The position numbers were made by a program, and so were the translations under genes. Shown here piece by piece: positions 8,204 through 16,252 of a DNA stretch of 19,161 bases. Positions within the stretch are counted from its first letter, which is position 1; each line of letters starts with the position of its first letter. The stretch comes from Promethearchaeota archaeon. Lineage in GTDB: Archaea > Asgardarchaeota > Lokiarchaeia > Sigynarchaeales > SOKP01. The notes beneath the pieces were generated by a model that saw only the letters and a list, made by a program, of their open reading frames with translations, was not told the origin of the DNA and searched no databases. The stretch lies in NCBI GenBank assembly GCA_030620005.1, contig JAUXAJ010000067.1:1-19161 (forward strand). Reading direction: 5' to 3'.

Positions 8204-9337
8204 ATGGAACTTGTTAAATTTGGAGTAATTGGATGTGGAGATGTGTGGGGTTTTCATCGCCTTGGCTCAAAGAATAATCCAAAAATAAAATTTGTTTCGG
8301 CATATGATGTAGATGAGAAAAAATTAAAAAGAGTTGCCAAATTTGCTAAACTGGAAGTTTATACGAATTTAGAAAATTTTTTCAAGAGTGATATTGACGC
8401 CGTTCTTGTAATAGTACCTCACTATCTCCACAAAGATATGGTCTTAGCCGTCGCTGAAGCTGGAAAGCATGTGCTTTGCGAAAAACCCATGGCACCAACG
8501 CTTGAAGAATGTGATGAGATGATTGCTGCTACAAAAAAAGCAGGTGTAAAGTTCATGATCGCAGAAAATCACCGTTTTCTTCCAGCCCATCAATACATGA
8601 AAGATGTTATAGACCGCGGCTTCATAGGAGATATTTTTCTTGGTCGAACTTATGAAGGAGCATTTGTAACTTCTGACCAATTTCTTAATCCGGATATTTG
8701 GAATTTTACTTACGAAAAGGGAGGTGGTGGGGTTGTTGCTGATCAAGGGGTTCACAAATTTACTTTTTTAAATTGGCTTTTAGGAGAAGTTGATTCTGCG
8801 CAATGTTGGCTAGGGAAAGCCATGAATTCCCCTGCGAATAAAGGAGAGGACAACGCAATTATATTTTTACGATACAAAAGCGGAGCCATGATCACTGTTG
8901 ATCTTACATCTGTTTCTATTCATCCGGCTACTAATAGAACAGAGCTTCATGGAACTAAAGGCACAATTCTTGAAGACCATTCTTGGGACAAACCCGTACA
9001 AATCCTAACTTCACATCCAGACGCAGAGGTCAAGGGAGAGTTCTACAGTCCCACAATTGAACACGGTCCGTTTCCGCAATATTATAAGATATCAATGGGA
9101 AATGAAGATGCTTACTTTGCGGATTGCATTTTGGAAGATAAAGAGCCGGAATTTACACCAGAACAAGCAAAACAAGGTGTTGCGGTAGTTCTTCTTTCAT
9201 ATCTATCTGCTAAAAACGGAAGAATGACAACCATGGACGAATTATTGAAATTGTACAAATCAGATGGTACAAAAAGCATATTAGAAGATTTAGGAAAGGT
9301 AACGCAAAAAAATTACGAAAACATGAAATGGGGATGA
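8204..9337 (+). CDS. Gfo/Idh/MocA family NAD(P)-dependent oxidoreductase (copy 1)
   Basis: The 377-residue protein starts with a Rossmann fold. G10-C-G12 after the first strand binds dinucleotide and D35 near the end of strand 2 favours NAD. The family hallmark E-K-P is at 93-95, with K94 the catalytic lysine. D180 and H184 in the D-Q-G-V-H segment of the C-terminal domain match the usual catalytic or substrate-positioning D/H pair. Family members oxidise hydroxyl groups of sugars, inositols and related polyols, or act on imine/carbonyl derivatives, in the cytosol; the substrate here is unknown. It is a single plus-strand gene between the MFS remnant and the convergent MFS paralogue 3. A paralogue lies at 10739-11863, and bases 9122-9172 are identical to it. 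Confidence 0.9.
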   Translation: MELVKFGVIGCGDVWGFHRLGSKNNPKIKFVSAYDVDEKKLKRVAKFAKLEVYTNLENFFKSDIDAVLVIVPHYLHKDMVLAVAEAGKHVLCEKPMAPTLEECDEMIAATKKAGVKFMIAENHRFLPAHQYMKDVIDRGFIGDIFLGRTYEGAFVTSDQFLNPDIWNFTYEKGGGGVVADQGVHKFTFLNWLLGEVDSAQCWLGKAMNSPANKGEDNAIIFLRYKSGAMITVDLTSVSIHPATNRTELHGTKGTILEDHSWDKPVQILTSHPDAEVKGEFYSPTIEHGPFPQYYKISMGNEDAYFADCILEDKEPEFTPEQAKQGVAVVLLSYLSAKNGRMTTMDELLKLYKSDGTKSILEDLGKVTQKNYENMKWG

Positions 9338-9433
9338 CTCTCTTTTTCATGATATTTATTTTATTATTAATTAACTTAAACTTTATGTAAAGATAGCTTG
9401 AATCTAATTTCTTAATAATTACTAACGAATCAT

Positions 9434-10648
9434 TTATTTCTTTACAAAGAAAAATGTTATTAAAAAAGATACTAATATTAGCAACACGATGAAATAGTAT
9501 GGAACGAATAGAGAAAATGTTTCTCCGATAAAAGAAAGAACGATAGGACCCAGAGCGCTAAAAAAAAACCCAACAGTGTTCGAAATTCCAAAACCAGTTC
9601 CTTTCAATTCTGGATTAATCTCCTCTATTTTCTGTAATACCAACGTACTTCCAGAAGTCTCATACAGAGCAAACCCTAAACCTGAGCAGGCAATTGCAAT
9701 CAAAAACAATACCAAACTATGAGAAATGCTCACCATATAAAAAAGTGAACCAAAACCAACAATAATCAATTGTCCAGTCAGGATAATTTTTTTAGAACCA
9801 AACTTATCCACCATTTTTCCCGTAATTAATACAAAACTGATGTAAAGACCAACAATAAATATCAAAATGTAGCTCGTGTCAATTTCATTTAGTAAAAATT
9901 CTACTTGTAAAACCCAAATAATGTAAGCGATAATACCTCCAAATAGAAACCATTTAATGCTATTAATAATCACCGCCACTATATATTGCGAATTTCCTAA
10001 TAATATCTTTATCTCAAAGGATTTATTTGAATTATTGTTTTCCTTTACAGCAGAACCATTCTTTTTAGGATCTTTAAATAAGAAAAGTATAAAAATAGCG
10101 GATACTGTTGCTAAAAAGGCGGAAATAAAGAATATATTGCGAAAGCCAAAATAAACGGCCAAATACCCTCCTATACTAACTCCTCCGAAGTATCCTAGCG
10201 TAAAAGAAACCGAGTTATAGGCCATTCCTTTTCCTTGCTCCTCTTTTTTGAAAGTGTCTGAAATGATTGCCTGTAGGATTGAAGAGTAAGCTCCCGATCC
10301 CTGAATGGCTCTAAACAAAATTAATTGAGTTATTGTTTGGGTTAAGAAGCATAAAAAAGTTCCTGAAATATATATTGACATTCCAATCAAGATTATTAAT
10401 TTCCGACCAAATCTATCGGAAGCGGCTGCCATTGGGAATTGAAAAAGGGATTGCGTGATAGAAAAAATTCCAATCACTAAACCGTAGGATAATAAACTTC
10501 CTGATAAGCTTAAAATAAAATCTGGTAACCCAATCTCAATAATACTTCCTCCTAAAGATCTTATGAAATTTGCGAGTAGGATTATTAAAAGGACAGTATT
10601 TGATTTGGCTGAAATTGAATTTTTGTCGTCTTCTGAAATAGTCTCCAT
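9434..10648 (-). CDS. MFS transporter, DHA1-like (paralogue 3)
   Basis: With the ATG at 10648 the product is 404 residues, close to the 407 of the other two copies. An upstream TTG at 10699 would add 17 residues that the paralogues lack, so it was not used. Motif A (D-R-F-G-R-K) lies at 78-83, R113-x-x-Q-G-x-G119 in helix 4, and a G-K-M-V-D-K echo in the second half, with about 12 helices and a charged central loop. It is a cytoplasmic membrane permease of unknown substrate. It lies about 90 bases downstream of the Gfo/Idh copy 2 stop on the same strand, so the two probably form a dehydrogenase-transporter operon. It converges on Gfo/Idh copy 1. Confidence 0.9.
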   Translation of the reverse strand: METISEDDKNSISAKSNTVLLIILLANFIRSLGGSIIEIGLPDFILSLSGSLLSYGLVIGIFSITQSLFQFPMAAASDRFGRKLIILIGMSIYISGTFLCFLTQTITQLILFRAIQGSGAYSSILQAIISDTFKKEEQGKGMAYNSVSFTLGYFGGVSIGGYLAVYFGFRNIFFISAFLATVSAIFILFLFKDPKKNGSAVKENNNSNKSFEIKILLGNSQYIVAVIINSIKWFLFGGIIAYIIWVLQVEFLLNEIDTSYILIFIVGLYISFVLITGKMVDKFGSKKIILTGQLIIVGFGSLFYMVSISHSLVLFLIAIACSGLGFALYETSGSTLVLQKIEEINPELKGTGFGISNTVGFFFSALGPIVLSFIGETFSLFVPYYFIVLLILVSFLITFFFVKK

Positions 10649-10738
10649 TGTTTTTGAGAATATTTCATTTACTAAAAAGTTTGTATTTTTTAAGTTCAAG
10701 TGTTAACAATAATTTTTTGAAGAAATATAATTTGAAAT

Positions 10739-11863
10739 TTATTTGCAATAATTATTTTGAACCGCTTTTTCTAAACCTTCAAGGACGCTTTTTGTTCCTT
10801 TTGCTTGATAAATCTCCATCAAATCCCCCATATCAACTTTTTTACCCATTTTTGCTGATAAGTATCCTAAAAGTACAGTGGCTATAGCTTCTTTTGCTTG
10901 TTCTGGTGTAAATTCCGGCTCTTTATCTTCCAAAATGCAATCTGCAAAATATGAATCTTCAATTCCCATGGAAATTTTATAATATTGCGGAAATGGACCG
11001 TGTTCAATTTCTGGCTCATGCCAAGCACCTCGATTTTTTCCCATGTCTTCATGTGTTGAAAAAATTCTCACGGGGTTTTGCCATTCATGGTTTTCTATAA
11101 TCGTCCCTTTTGTTCCATATACTTCGAGACTATTTGTTGGAGGCGACACGACCGTGAAGCTCACTACTATTTCTGCGATAACGCCACTATTATACTTCAG
11201 AAACATCATTGCATTATCTTCCGCTTTTTCACTAAGATTCGTGCACTGCTTTGTTATCCAGCAATTTGCAGATTCTACTACATCGTCTAGGATCCAATTA
11301 ATTGTGGCGAATTTGTGAGCGCCCATATCCATTAAACAGCCTCCTCCACCCATCTTTAAGTTTCCCTTCCAACTACGAATGTTCATTAAGCCAGGAATTT
11401 CATTAACACCTTCGTAAGAGCGAATCAAAAATGCATTTCCAATCAATCCATTTTGAACGGCTTCCATCACGTATTTGTGTGCGGGCAAGAATCTATGGTT
11501 TTCTGCAATCATTAATTTCACGTCTGCTTTTTTAGCAGCTGCAATCATTTGGTCACAGCTTTCGAGCGTGGTTGCCATTGGTTTTTCGCAAAGCACGTGC
11601 TTTCCAGCTTCGGCGGTGGCTAAGACCATTTCCTCGTGGAGATAGTGAGGTACCATTACAAGAATGGCGTCAATATCGCTTTTTAAAAAAGCATCAAGGT
11701 TAGTATAAGGGACCATTTTGAATCTTTTAGCAGTTTTTTTTACCTGCTTTTCGTTAATATCATATACAGAAAGGAATTTAATTTTCGGATTGTTTTTTGA
11801 ACCAACGTAATGAAGTTTAGAAACAGAACCACATCCAATAAACCCAAATTTCACACGATTCAT
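10739..11863 (-). CDS. Gfo/Idh/MocA family NAD(P)-dependent oxidoreductase (copy 2)
   Basis: The 374-residue paralogue of the gene at 8204-9337 has the same architecture: a Rossmann G10-C-G12 turn, D35 near the end of strand 2, E-K-P at 93-95 (K94 catalytic), and D179/H183 in D-M-G-A-H of the C-terminal domain. Reaction class is hydride transfer between NAD(P) and a sugar-like or polyol-like substrate in the cytosol. It probably heads an operon with MFS paralogue 3 and is divergent from the D-aminoacylase-type gene across 101 bases. An ATATATAT element ends about 20 bases before its ATG, so the transcript may have little leader. The C-terminal segment around residues 308-323 shares a perfectly conserved DNA tract with copy 1. 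Confidence 0.9.
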   Translation of the reverse strand: MNRVKFGFIGCGSVSKLHYVGSKNNPKIKFLSVYDINEKQVKKTAKRFKMVPYTNLDAFLKSDIDAILVMVPHYLHEEMVLATAEAGKHVLCEKPMATTLESCDQMIAAAKKADVKLMIAENHRFLPAHKYVMEAVQNGLIGNAFLIRSYEGVNEIPGLMNIRSWKGNLKMGGGGCLMDMGAHKFATINWILDDVVESANCWITKQCTNLSEKAEDNAMMFLKYNSGVIAEIVVSFTVVSPPTNSLEVYGTKGTIIENHEWQNPVRIFSTHEDMGKNRGAWHEPEIEHGPFPQYYKISMGIEDSYFADCILEDKEPEFTPEQAKEAIATVLLGYLSAKMGKKVDMGDLMEIYQAKGTKSVLEGLEKAVQNNYCK

Positions 11864-11964
11864 GATAGAGTAATTGGTTTAAGATATATATTTTTTTTGA
11901 TAACATCTAAATATTATTAATCAATCAAGTTATTATCAAAATTTAAAAAACGAGAATTGTTATA
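11864..11964. promoter_or_regulatory. Divergent promoter region with imperfect inverted repeat
   Basis: This 101-base spacer drives Gfo/Idh copy 2 leftward and the amidohydrolase rightward. It contains an ATATATAT element for the leftward gene. An imperfect inverted repeat pairs TTTGATAAC (11896-11904) with GTTATTATCAAA (11929-11940), which could be an operator between the two promoters. The repeat is gapped and in A+T-rich DNA, so it may be chance. Confidence 0.35.
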
Positions 11965-13608
11965 ATGAGTTCTGACATTGTCATTAAAAATGGAAATGTT
12001 ATTGATGGGACCGGTAAACCGCCCTTTAAAGCTGATATAATCGTTAAAGGTGATCGCATTGAGGAAATGGGGACATTCAAGGACATTCAATCGTCGTTAA
12101 CCATTGATGCCAAGGGAATGGTCGTGGCGCCTGGATTTATTGACATTCACAACCATTTAGATTTCATATTTCCTTCCCCACGCCATCCAGAGATCTTAAA
12201 AAGTTGGGCTTATCAAGGAGTTACGACAATTGTATCTGGTAATTGTGGCATTAGCCCCGCACCTATTAATCACGAGCGTATTTTAAATTTGAGCAATTTT
12301 TGGGGCAATTTATTATCTCGTGAAGGTTTAAAGTACGAATGGACTACAATGGCCGAATATCTTGATTATCTGGAAAGAATTGGACAAGCGTTCAATGTTG
12401 CAATATTAACTGGTCATAATACTCTCCGTACAAATGTAATGGGTTTACAAGCGCGTTTTGCTACCACAGAAGAAATTTCTGAAATGAAAAAAATGTTGAG
12501 AGAATCGCTCTTAGCGGGATCAATTGGCCTATCGTTAGGTTTAGCATATATTCCAGGAATTTTTTCAAATACAGCCGAACTAATCGAATTAGCATCAGTA
12601 ATGACTGAATTTGGAACCCCCTTGGTACCACACGTAAGAGGCATGTTTACTAAGTTTTATCACAAGGCTGTTGAAGAAGTCATTCAGGTTGCTGAAAAAA
12701 ATGATATCCCCCTACAGATTTCTCATCATGCGGGAGGGGGATTATCGATAACCAGGAAACGTGCCATAAAAGCAATTAATAGCGCAATTGAGAGGGGTGT
12801 AGAAATTGGTCATGACAACATTCCCTGGCCAACTCGTCGCACTACCACGCTTAAAATCTTTCCTGCTTGGCTTTTTGACGGTGGAATAGATAAGTTTTTT
12901 GAGAGGCTTCAAGATCCAGAAATTATCAAGCAAGTCATACACGAGATAAAAGAATTCGTTTCTAAGTGGCCCCCCTGGGAAAATAAATATTGGTTAGAAA
13001 AAGACTTCAATTTACACATCTCATTAAATGGCTTTAAGAAAGAAAAATATCAGAAGTACAATAACATGAAACTTAAAGATATTGCTGAAGACCTTAAAAA
13101 AGAACCTATTGATGCGCTAATTAAACTTGTAATGGAAGAACAAGGCGGGATTTATTTCTTATCAGGCCGTCCTGATGATCCCATGGCAGAAGAATACATG
13201 ATCAAAATTTTTAAGGATCCTAATTGTTCAGTTGGAACGGATATAATTGGTATTGATTTTAACACGCCCTGTCCCGGCGCTTACGGCGGATTTGTCAAGA
13301 TTTTAAGTAAATTCGTTCGAGAAAAAGGTGTAATGTCTCTTGAAGAAACCATTCGAAAAATGACTTCTCTCCCGGCAAATCAAATGCAATTAAAAGACAG
13401 GGGGGTCATTAAAAAAGGTAATTTTGCTGATATAACTATTTTTAATCCTAAAACGATATATACGCGTGCTTCCTTTGCTGAACCTCATCAATTAGCTGAG
13501 GGAATAGACCATGTTATTATTAACGGTAAAGTAGTCCTTGCTGAAGGTAAATACGATGCCAATGCTCTTGCTGGCAAGGTGTTAAGAAGAACTGTAACAC
13601 ATCATTAA
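11965..13608 (+). CDS. N-acyl-D-amino-acid deacylase (D-aminoacylase)-type amidohydrolase
   Basis: The 547-residue protein is an amidohydrolase-superfamily TIM-barrel enzyme. H62 and H64 form the strand-1 HxH motif. The stretch around C94 (G-N-C-G-x-S-P-A-P) is the hallmark of D-aminoacylases, whose metal-bridging cysteine sits here. H223 (P-H-V-R-G), H254 or H255 (I-S-H-H) and D426 (G-T-D) complete the expected metal and catalytic set. The C-terminal E-T-I-R-K-M-T and R-G-V-I-K-K-G segments return to the small beta-sandwich domain. These enzymes hydrolyse N-acyl-D-amino acids or related amides in the cytosol. The H-P-R motif usually found after the final aspartate is replaced by C-P-G-A-Y-G-G-F, so substrate range may differ. 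It is divergent from Gfo/Idh copy 2 and 281 bases upstream of M24 copy 2. Confidence 0.85.
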   Translation: MSSDIVIKNGNVIDGTGKPPFKADIIVKGDRIEEMGTFKDIQSSLTIDAKGMVVAPGFIDIHNHLDFIFPSPRHPEILKSWAYQGVTTIVSGNCGISPAPINHERILNLSNFWGNLLSREGLKYEWTTMAEYLDYLERIGQAFNVAILTGHNTLRTNVMGLQARFATTEEISEMKKMLRESLLAGSIGLSLGLAYIPGIFSNTAELIELASVMTEFGTPLVPHVRGMFTKFYHKAVEEVIQVAEKNDIPLQISHHAGGGLSITRKRAIKAINSAIERGVEIGHDNIPWPTRRTTTLKIFPAWLFDGGIDKFFERLQDPEIIKQVIHEIKEFVSKWPPWENKYWLEKDFNLHISLNGFKKEKYQKYNNMKLKDIAEDLKKEPIDALIKLVMEEQGGIYFLSGRPDDPMAEEYMIKIFKDPNCSVGTDIIGIDFNTPCPGAYGGFVKILSKFVREKGVMSLEETIRKMTSLPANQMQLKDRGVIKKGNFADITIFNPKTIYTRASFAEPHQLAEGIDHVIINGKVVLAEGKYDANALAGKVLRRTVTHH

Positions 13609-13666
13609 AAAATGACACAAAAATGGAATGAATTTGACATTAAATATTTGACGCCTTAAATATTTC

Positions 13667-13674
13667 TTTTTTTT
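13667..13674 (+). terminator. T-run downstream of the amidohydrolase
   Basis: Eight T residues lie about 60 bases after the amidohydrolase stop in an otherwise gene-free spacer, a plausible archaeal T-rich terminator. The rest of the 281-base spacer holds an A11 run (13766-13776) and A+T-rich sequence before the M24 copy 2 start. Confidence 0.3.
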
Positions 13675-13889
13675 CTGAAAGAATTTTACTAAATACTTTC
13701 TTAATTTCTTCATAATTCATCTTATAATAAATCTAATAAGCAAACAGGTAAATATATTTTTCGCCAAAAAAAAAAATTACTACTTTTAGAAGTCAAAGCG
13801 ATAGTTAAGTTATATTTGTAAAATTTTATAATTTTTTGAAGATTTCCTAATAAAAATGATAAATAAATAAATAATTAATTTGATTTAAC

Positions 13890-15026
13890 ATGGCGGATCC
13901 TATAGGTTATAACAAAAGAAAAGCAAGCGAAATTCTTGATAAGCGCGACATTGATGTTTTAATAGCGTCAACACCCGTTAACGTGTTTTATACCACGGGC
14001 TTGCCTGTACTTCACGTTGCACCTAATCCCATTTTGTACGTTTTGTCGAACCAATATCCAAATTTGTCAATGGTTCGAAGAGACGGTGAAGAAAGCGCTA
14101 TAATATGGTCGTTATACGATAGCGTTGAAGAATTTTCTTGGATTGATCCTAGTAACGTAATTAGAGTTGGTTCCCTAAAAGCGGCTGTTGAGGCACTTCT
14201 AAAAAAAATTGAAGAATGGGGGTTTTCAGAAAAAATAATTGGTCTAGAGTCTTTCATGCCTCGTTACCAGTCGGAGGCCTTACGATCTAAGTTTCCAAAA
14301 GCAAGATTCGTTGATGGTAATGAAGCTTTTTTGGACATGCGTTTAGTTAAAACGGAAGAAGAAGTTAAAAGGATAAAAAAATCTACAGAAATCGCAGAAA
14401 AAGCAATTAAAAATTGTATTGACGCGACAAAAGAAGGAATATTAGACACTGAATTGTTACAAATCGCAAGAAGAACGATCGTTGATGAAGGTGCAGAAGG
14501 ATGGGATCACTTGACCCAATCAATAGGTCCATCAGACCCAGAGGCTCCAGGACTTGGTATTCCAGTAACTCCAAATGATATAGTAAGATTTGACTTTGGA
14601 GCTGTTTGGAAGGGATATATTTCAGATGTAAGCCGGGGAGTTGTCGTTGGGGAAATGCCAAGAAAAGCGAAGGAAACGATGGAGACCATGATTCAGCTTC
14701 AAGAATATTGTGTAGAGAAAATTAAACCTGGTTTAAATGCCAAAGAGTTATACAATAACGCTTACGATTATTTAAAAACTACTCTTAAGAAAAAAGGGTT
14801 CTTTTTAATTACGGGGCATAGTATAGGGTTAGAATGTGAAGAAGCACATATATTTAGTGTAATGGGCTCAATGGACATTCAATTTGAAGAAAATATGGTA
14901 CTAGACATCGAAGTATGGCATAATGTTAGAGGTCAAGGTTTAGTTGGAATTGAAGATTGTTATAGGATTACCAAATCTGGCTGTGAAAGGCTTTCAATCT
15001 TAGATAAGGATATCGTTGTTAAATAA
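13890..15026 (+). CDS. M24 family metallohydrolase, Xaa-Pro peptidase/creatinase-like (copy 2)
   Basis: The 378-residue protein is a close paralogue of the one at 5423-6547, with a creatinase N-terminal domain followed by the M24 domain. The five metal ligands are intact: D235, D246, H310 (G-H-S-I-G), E341 (D-I-E-V) and E355 (G-I-E-D); H207 is the likely substrate histidine. Shared long segments such as S-T-P-V-N-V-F-Y-T-T-G and G-P-S-D-P-E-A-P-G are subfamily marks that may shape the substrate pocket. It lies between the D-aminoacylase-type gene and an SDR gene, all on the plus strand, so they may act in one pathway. No clear Shine-Dalgarno site precedes the ATG. The reaction is hydrolysis of a peptide, amidine or cyclic amide bond; the exact substrate is unknown. 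Confidence 0.88.
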   Translation: MADPIGYNKRKASEILDKRDIDVLIASTPVNVFYTTGLPVLHVAPNPILYVLSNQYPNLSMVRRDGEESAIIWSLYDSVEEFSWIDPSNVIRVGSLKAAVEALLKKIEEWGFSEKIIGLESFMPRYQSEALRSKFPKARFVDGNEAFLDMRLVKTEEEVKRIKKSTEIAEKAIKNCIDATKEGILDTELLQIARRTIVDEGAEGWDHLTQSIGPSDPEAPGLGIPVTPNDIVRFDFGAVWKGYISDVSRGVVVGEMPRKAKETMETMIQLQEYCVEKIKPGLNAKELYNNAYDYLKTTLKKKGFFLITGHSIGLECEEAHIFSVMGSMDIQFEENMVLDIEVWHNVRGQGLVGIEDCYRITKSGCERLSILDKDIVVK

Positions 15027-15044
15027 TAGATCTAAATTTAGTTA

Positions 15045-15067
15045 TTTTTTCTTAGAAATATTTTTTT
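15045..15067 (+). terminator. Paired T-runs downstream of M24 copy 2
   Basis: T6 (15045-15050) and T7 (15061-15067) follow the M24 copy 2 stop by about 20-40 bases. They are plausible T-rich archaeal termination signals, though the spacer before the SDR gene is generally A+T-rich. Confidence 0.3.
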
Positions 15068-15139
15068 CATTTAGATTTAAAAGTAAACATTCTCTAGACA
15101 TAATATATAAAATTAATTTTACATTCATGGTAAAAAAAA

Positions 15140-15916
15140 ATGAGAGTAAAAGATAAAATAGTTATTCTAACGGGAGCAGCTTCCGGAATTGGCAGGGCCA
15201 CGGCAATTTTGTTCGCTAAAGAAGGTGCAACACAAGTTATTTCTGATATTGATGAAGAGGGGTTGAAAGAAACTCTAAATTTGATTAAGGAAGGAAAACA
15301 AAACACTTCAATCGTGAAGGTTGATGTTACAAAACCAGAAGAAGTTAAAAATATGATCGATACAACGGTTGAAAAATATGGCAGAATTGATGTGTTGATC
15401 GTGAATGCCGGTGTTGTAAGGGTTGGTCCCGTTGAAGACTTTCCAGATGAAGATTACGAGCTGTTAATTAATGTTAACTTGAAGGGAACGCACTATACTT
15501 GCAAATACAGCGTTCCATACTTTAAAAAGCAAAGATTTGGCACAATAATAACGCTTGCTTCTGTCGCAGCACATATCGGGCAGGTGGCTCACGCGAATTA
15601 CTGTTCCACTAAAGCTGGCGTACTAGGATACACGCGAGCGTTAGCGTTAGATTTAGCCCCTTATAATGTGCGAGTTAATAGCGTAAGTCCTGGAGCAATC
15701 GATACTCCAATGCTTCAAAGCGATGTAGCAAAACAAGCCAGAGATAGAGGTGTAAGCTACGAAGAAGTCAAAAAAGAATTTGAAGAAGAAGGTGTTATGG
15801 GCCGGTGGGCCAGCTCGGATGAGATTGCAACGGGAATTCTTTTTTTGGCGACGGAAGAATCTTCATACATGACCGGTGCCGATCTTAGGCTCGATGGAGG
15901 GTGGACGACTCAATAA
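15140..15916 (+). CDS. Short-chain dehydrogenase/reductase (SDR), classical type
   Basis: This 258-residue classical SDR has the T-G-x3-G-I-G cofactor loop at 11-18, D36 after strand 2 (favouring NAD(H) over NADP(H)), N-A-G at 89-91, and the catalytic set S141, Y154 and K158 (Y-x3-K). The P-G-A-I-D-T-P segment and the C-terminal L-D-G-G-W complete the fold. It oxidises a secondary alcohol or reduces a ketone in the cytosol. The start at 15140 puts the Rossmann glycine loop at the usual distance from the N terminus. An out-of-frame ATG lies 13 bases upstream. It follows M24 copy 2 by 113 bases on the same strand, with T-runs between, so co-transcription is uncertain. Confidence 0.92.
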   Translation: MRVKDKIVILTGAASGIGRATAILFAKEGATQVISDIDEEGLKETLNLIKEGKQNTSIVKVDVTKPEEVKNMIDTTVEKYGRIDVLIVNAGVVRVGPVEDFPDEDYELLINVNLKGTHYTCKYSVPYFKKQRFGTIITLASVAAHIGQVAHANYCSTKAGVLGYTRALALDLAPYNVRVNSVSPGAIDTPMLQSDVAKQARDRGVSYEEVKKEFEEEGVMGRWASSDEIATGILFLATEESSYMTGADLRLDGGWTTQ

Positions 15917-16252
15917 TAAATCTTTCTACATTAAGCTTTTATTTTATTTTTGCAATTCCTAATTCCTTTGCGCCTCGAATCCTTCATTCGTCTTTATAAG
16001 GATATTTATTATTTCTTTTCCCAATTCTAGGGCTTGTATGCACGCTGTTGGTATATCAGTGGCAATATTATCAAACTCTCCGATTTTTGACATATTTGTA
16101 TTATACTAAAATATTTAATGTAATATTTTTAATAAAAAGGTGAATGATATAAATCTTATACAAAAAATAATATATTTTCTTAACAATTAATTTTAAAAAA
16201 ATAGCAATAAATCGTGTAAAAAATTAAATACTTATGGATAATAGGATTATAT
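15917..16252. other. 336-base intergenic region before the channel gene
   Basis: The left end is T-rich (15936-15951), a plausible terminator for the SDR gene. The middle (about 15959-16093) holds a minus-strand ORF of 44 residues with distinctly higher G+C (44 of 120 bases in 15961-16080) than the right part (7 of 60 in 16101-16160). The right part is extremely A+T-rich and should hold the channel promoter; a weak AGGA lies 9 bases before the channel ATG. Nothing else was recognised. Confidence 0.5.
15959..16093 (-). CDS. Possible small protein (44 residues), unrecognised
   Basis: An ATG-started frame encodes 44 residues beginning M-S-K-I-G-E-F-D-N and containing an amphipathic stretch (A-L-E-L-G-K-E-I-I-N-I-L-I-K). 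Composition is balanced and protein-like, without the K/N/I bias expected of chance frames in A+T-rich DNA. G+C over this block is about three times that of the adjacent spacer. No Shine-Dalgarno site is visible; A+T-rich sequence 20-30 bases upstream could serve a leaderless transcript. I do not recognise the family. It could be a genuine small protein or the surviving N-terminal piece of a decayed gene. Confidence 0.4.
   Translation of the reverse strand: MSKIGEFDNIATDIPTACIQALELGKEIINILIKTNEGFEAQRN

Noticed and set aside
10649..10699. Extra 17 N-terminal residues on MFS paralogue 3 from a TTG codon
   Set aside because: Both paralogues start at the position matching the ATG at 10648; the extension is not homologous and begins with a rare start codon.
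13612..13659. 15-residue ORF just after the amidohydrolase stop
   Set aside because: Too short, no ribosome-binding site, and it runs into an A+T-rich spacer; chance is sufficient.
13640..13665. Direct repeat of TTAAATATTT 16 bases apart
   Set aside because: Low-complexity A+T sequence next to a T-run; no reason to prefer an operator over chance.
13640..13720. 26-residue minus-strand ORF in the spacer before M24 copy 2
   Set aside because: Composition is dominated by K, I and E from A+T-rich DNA, there is no G+C contrast and no recognisable family.
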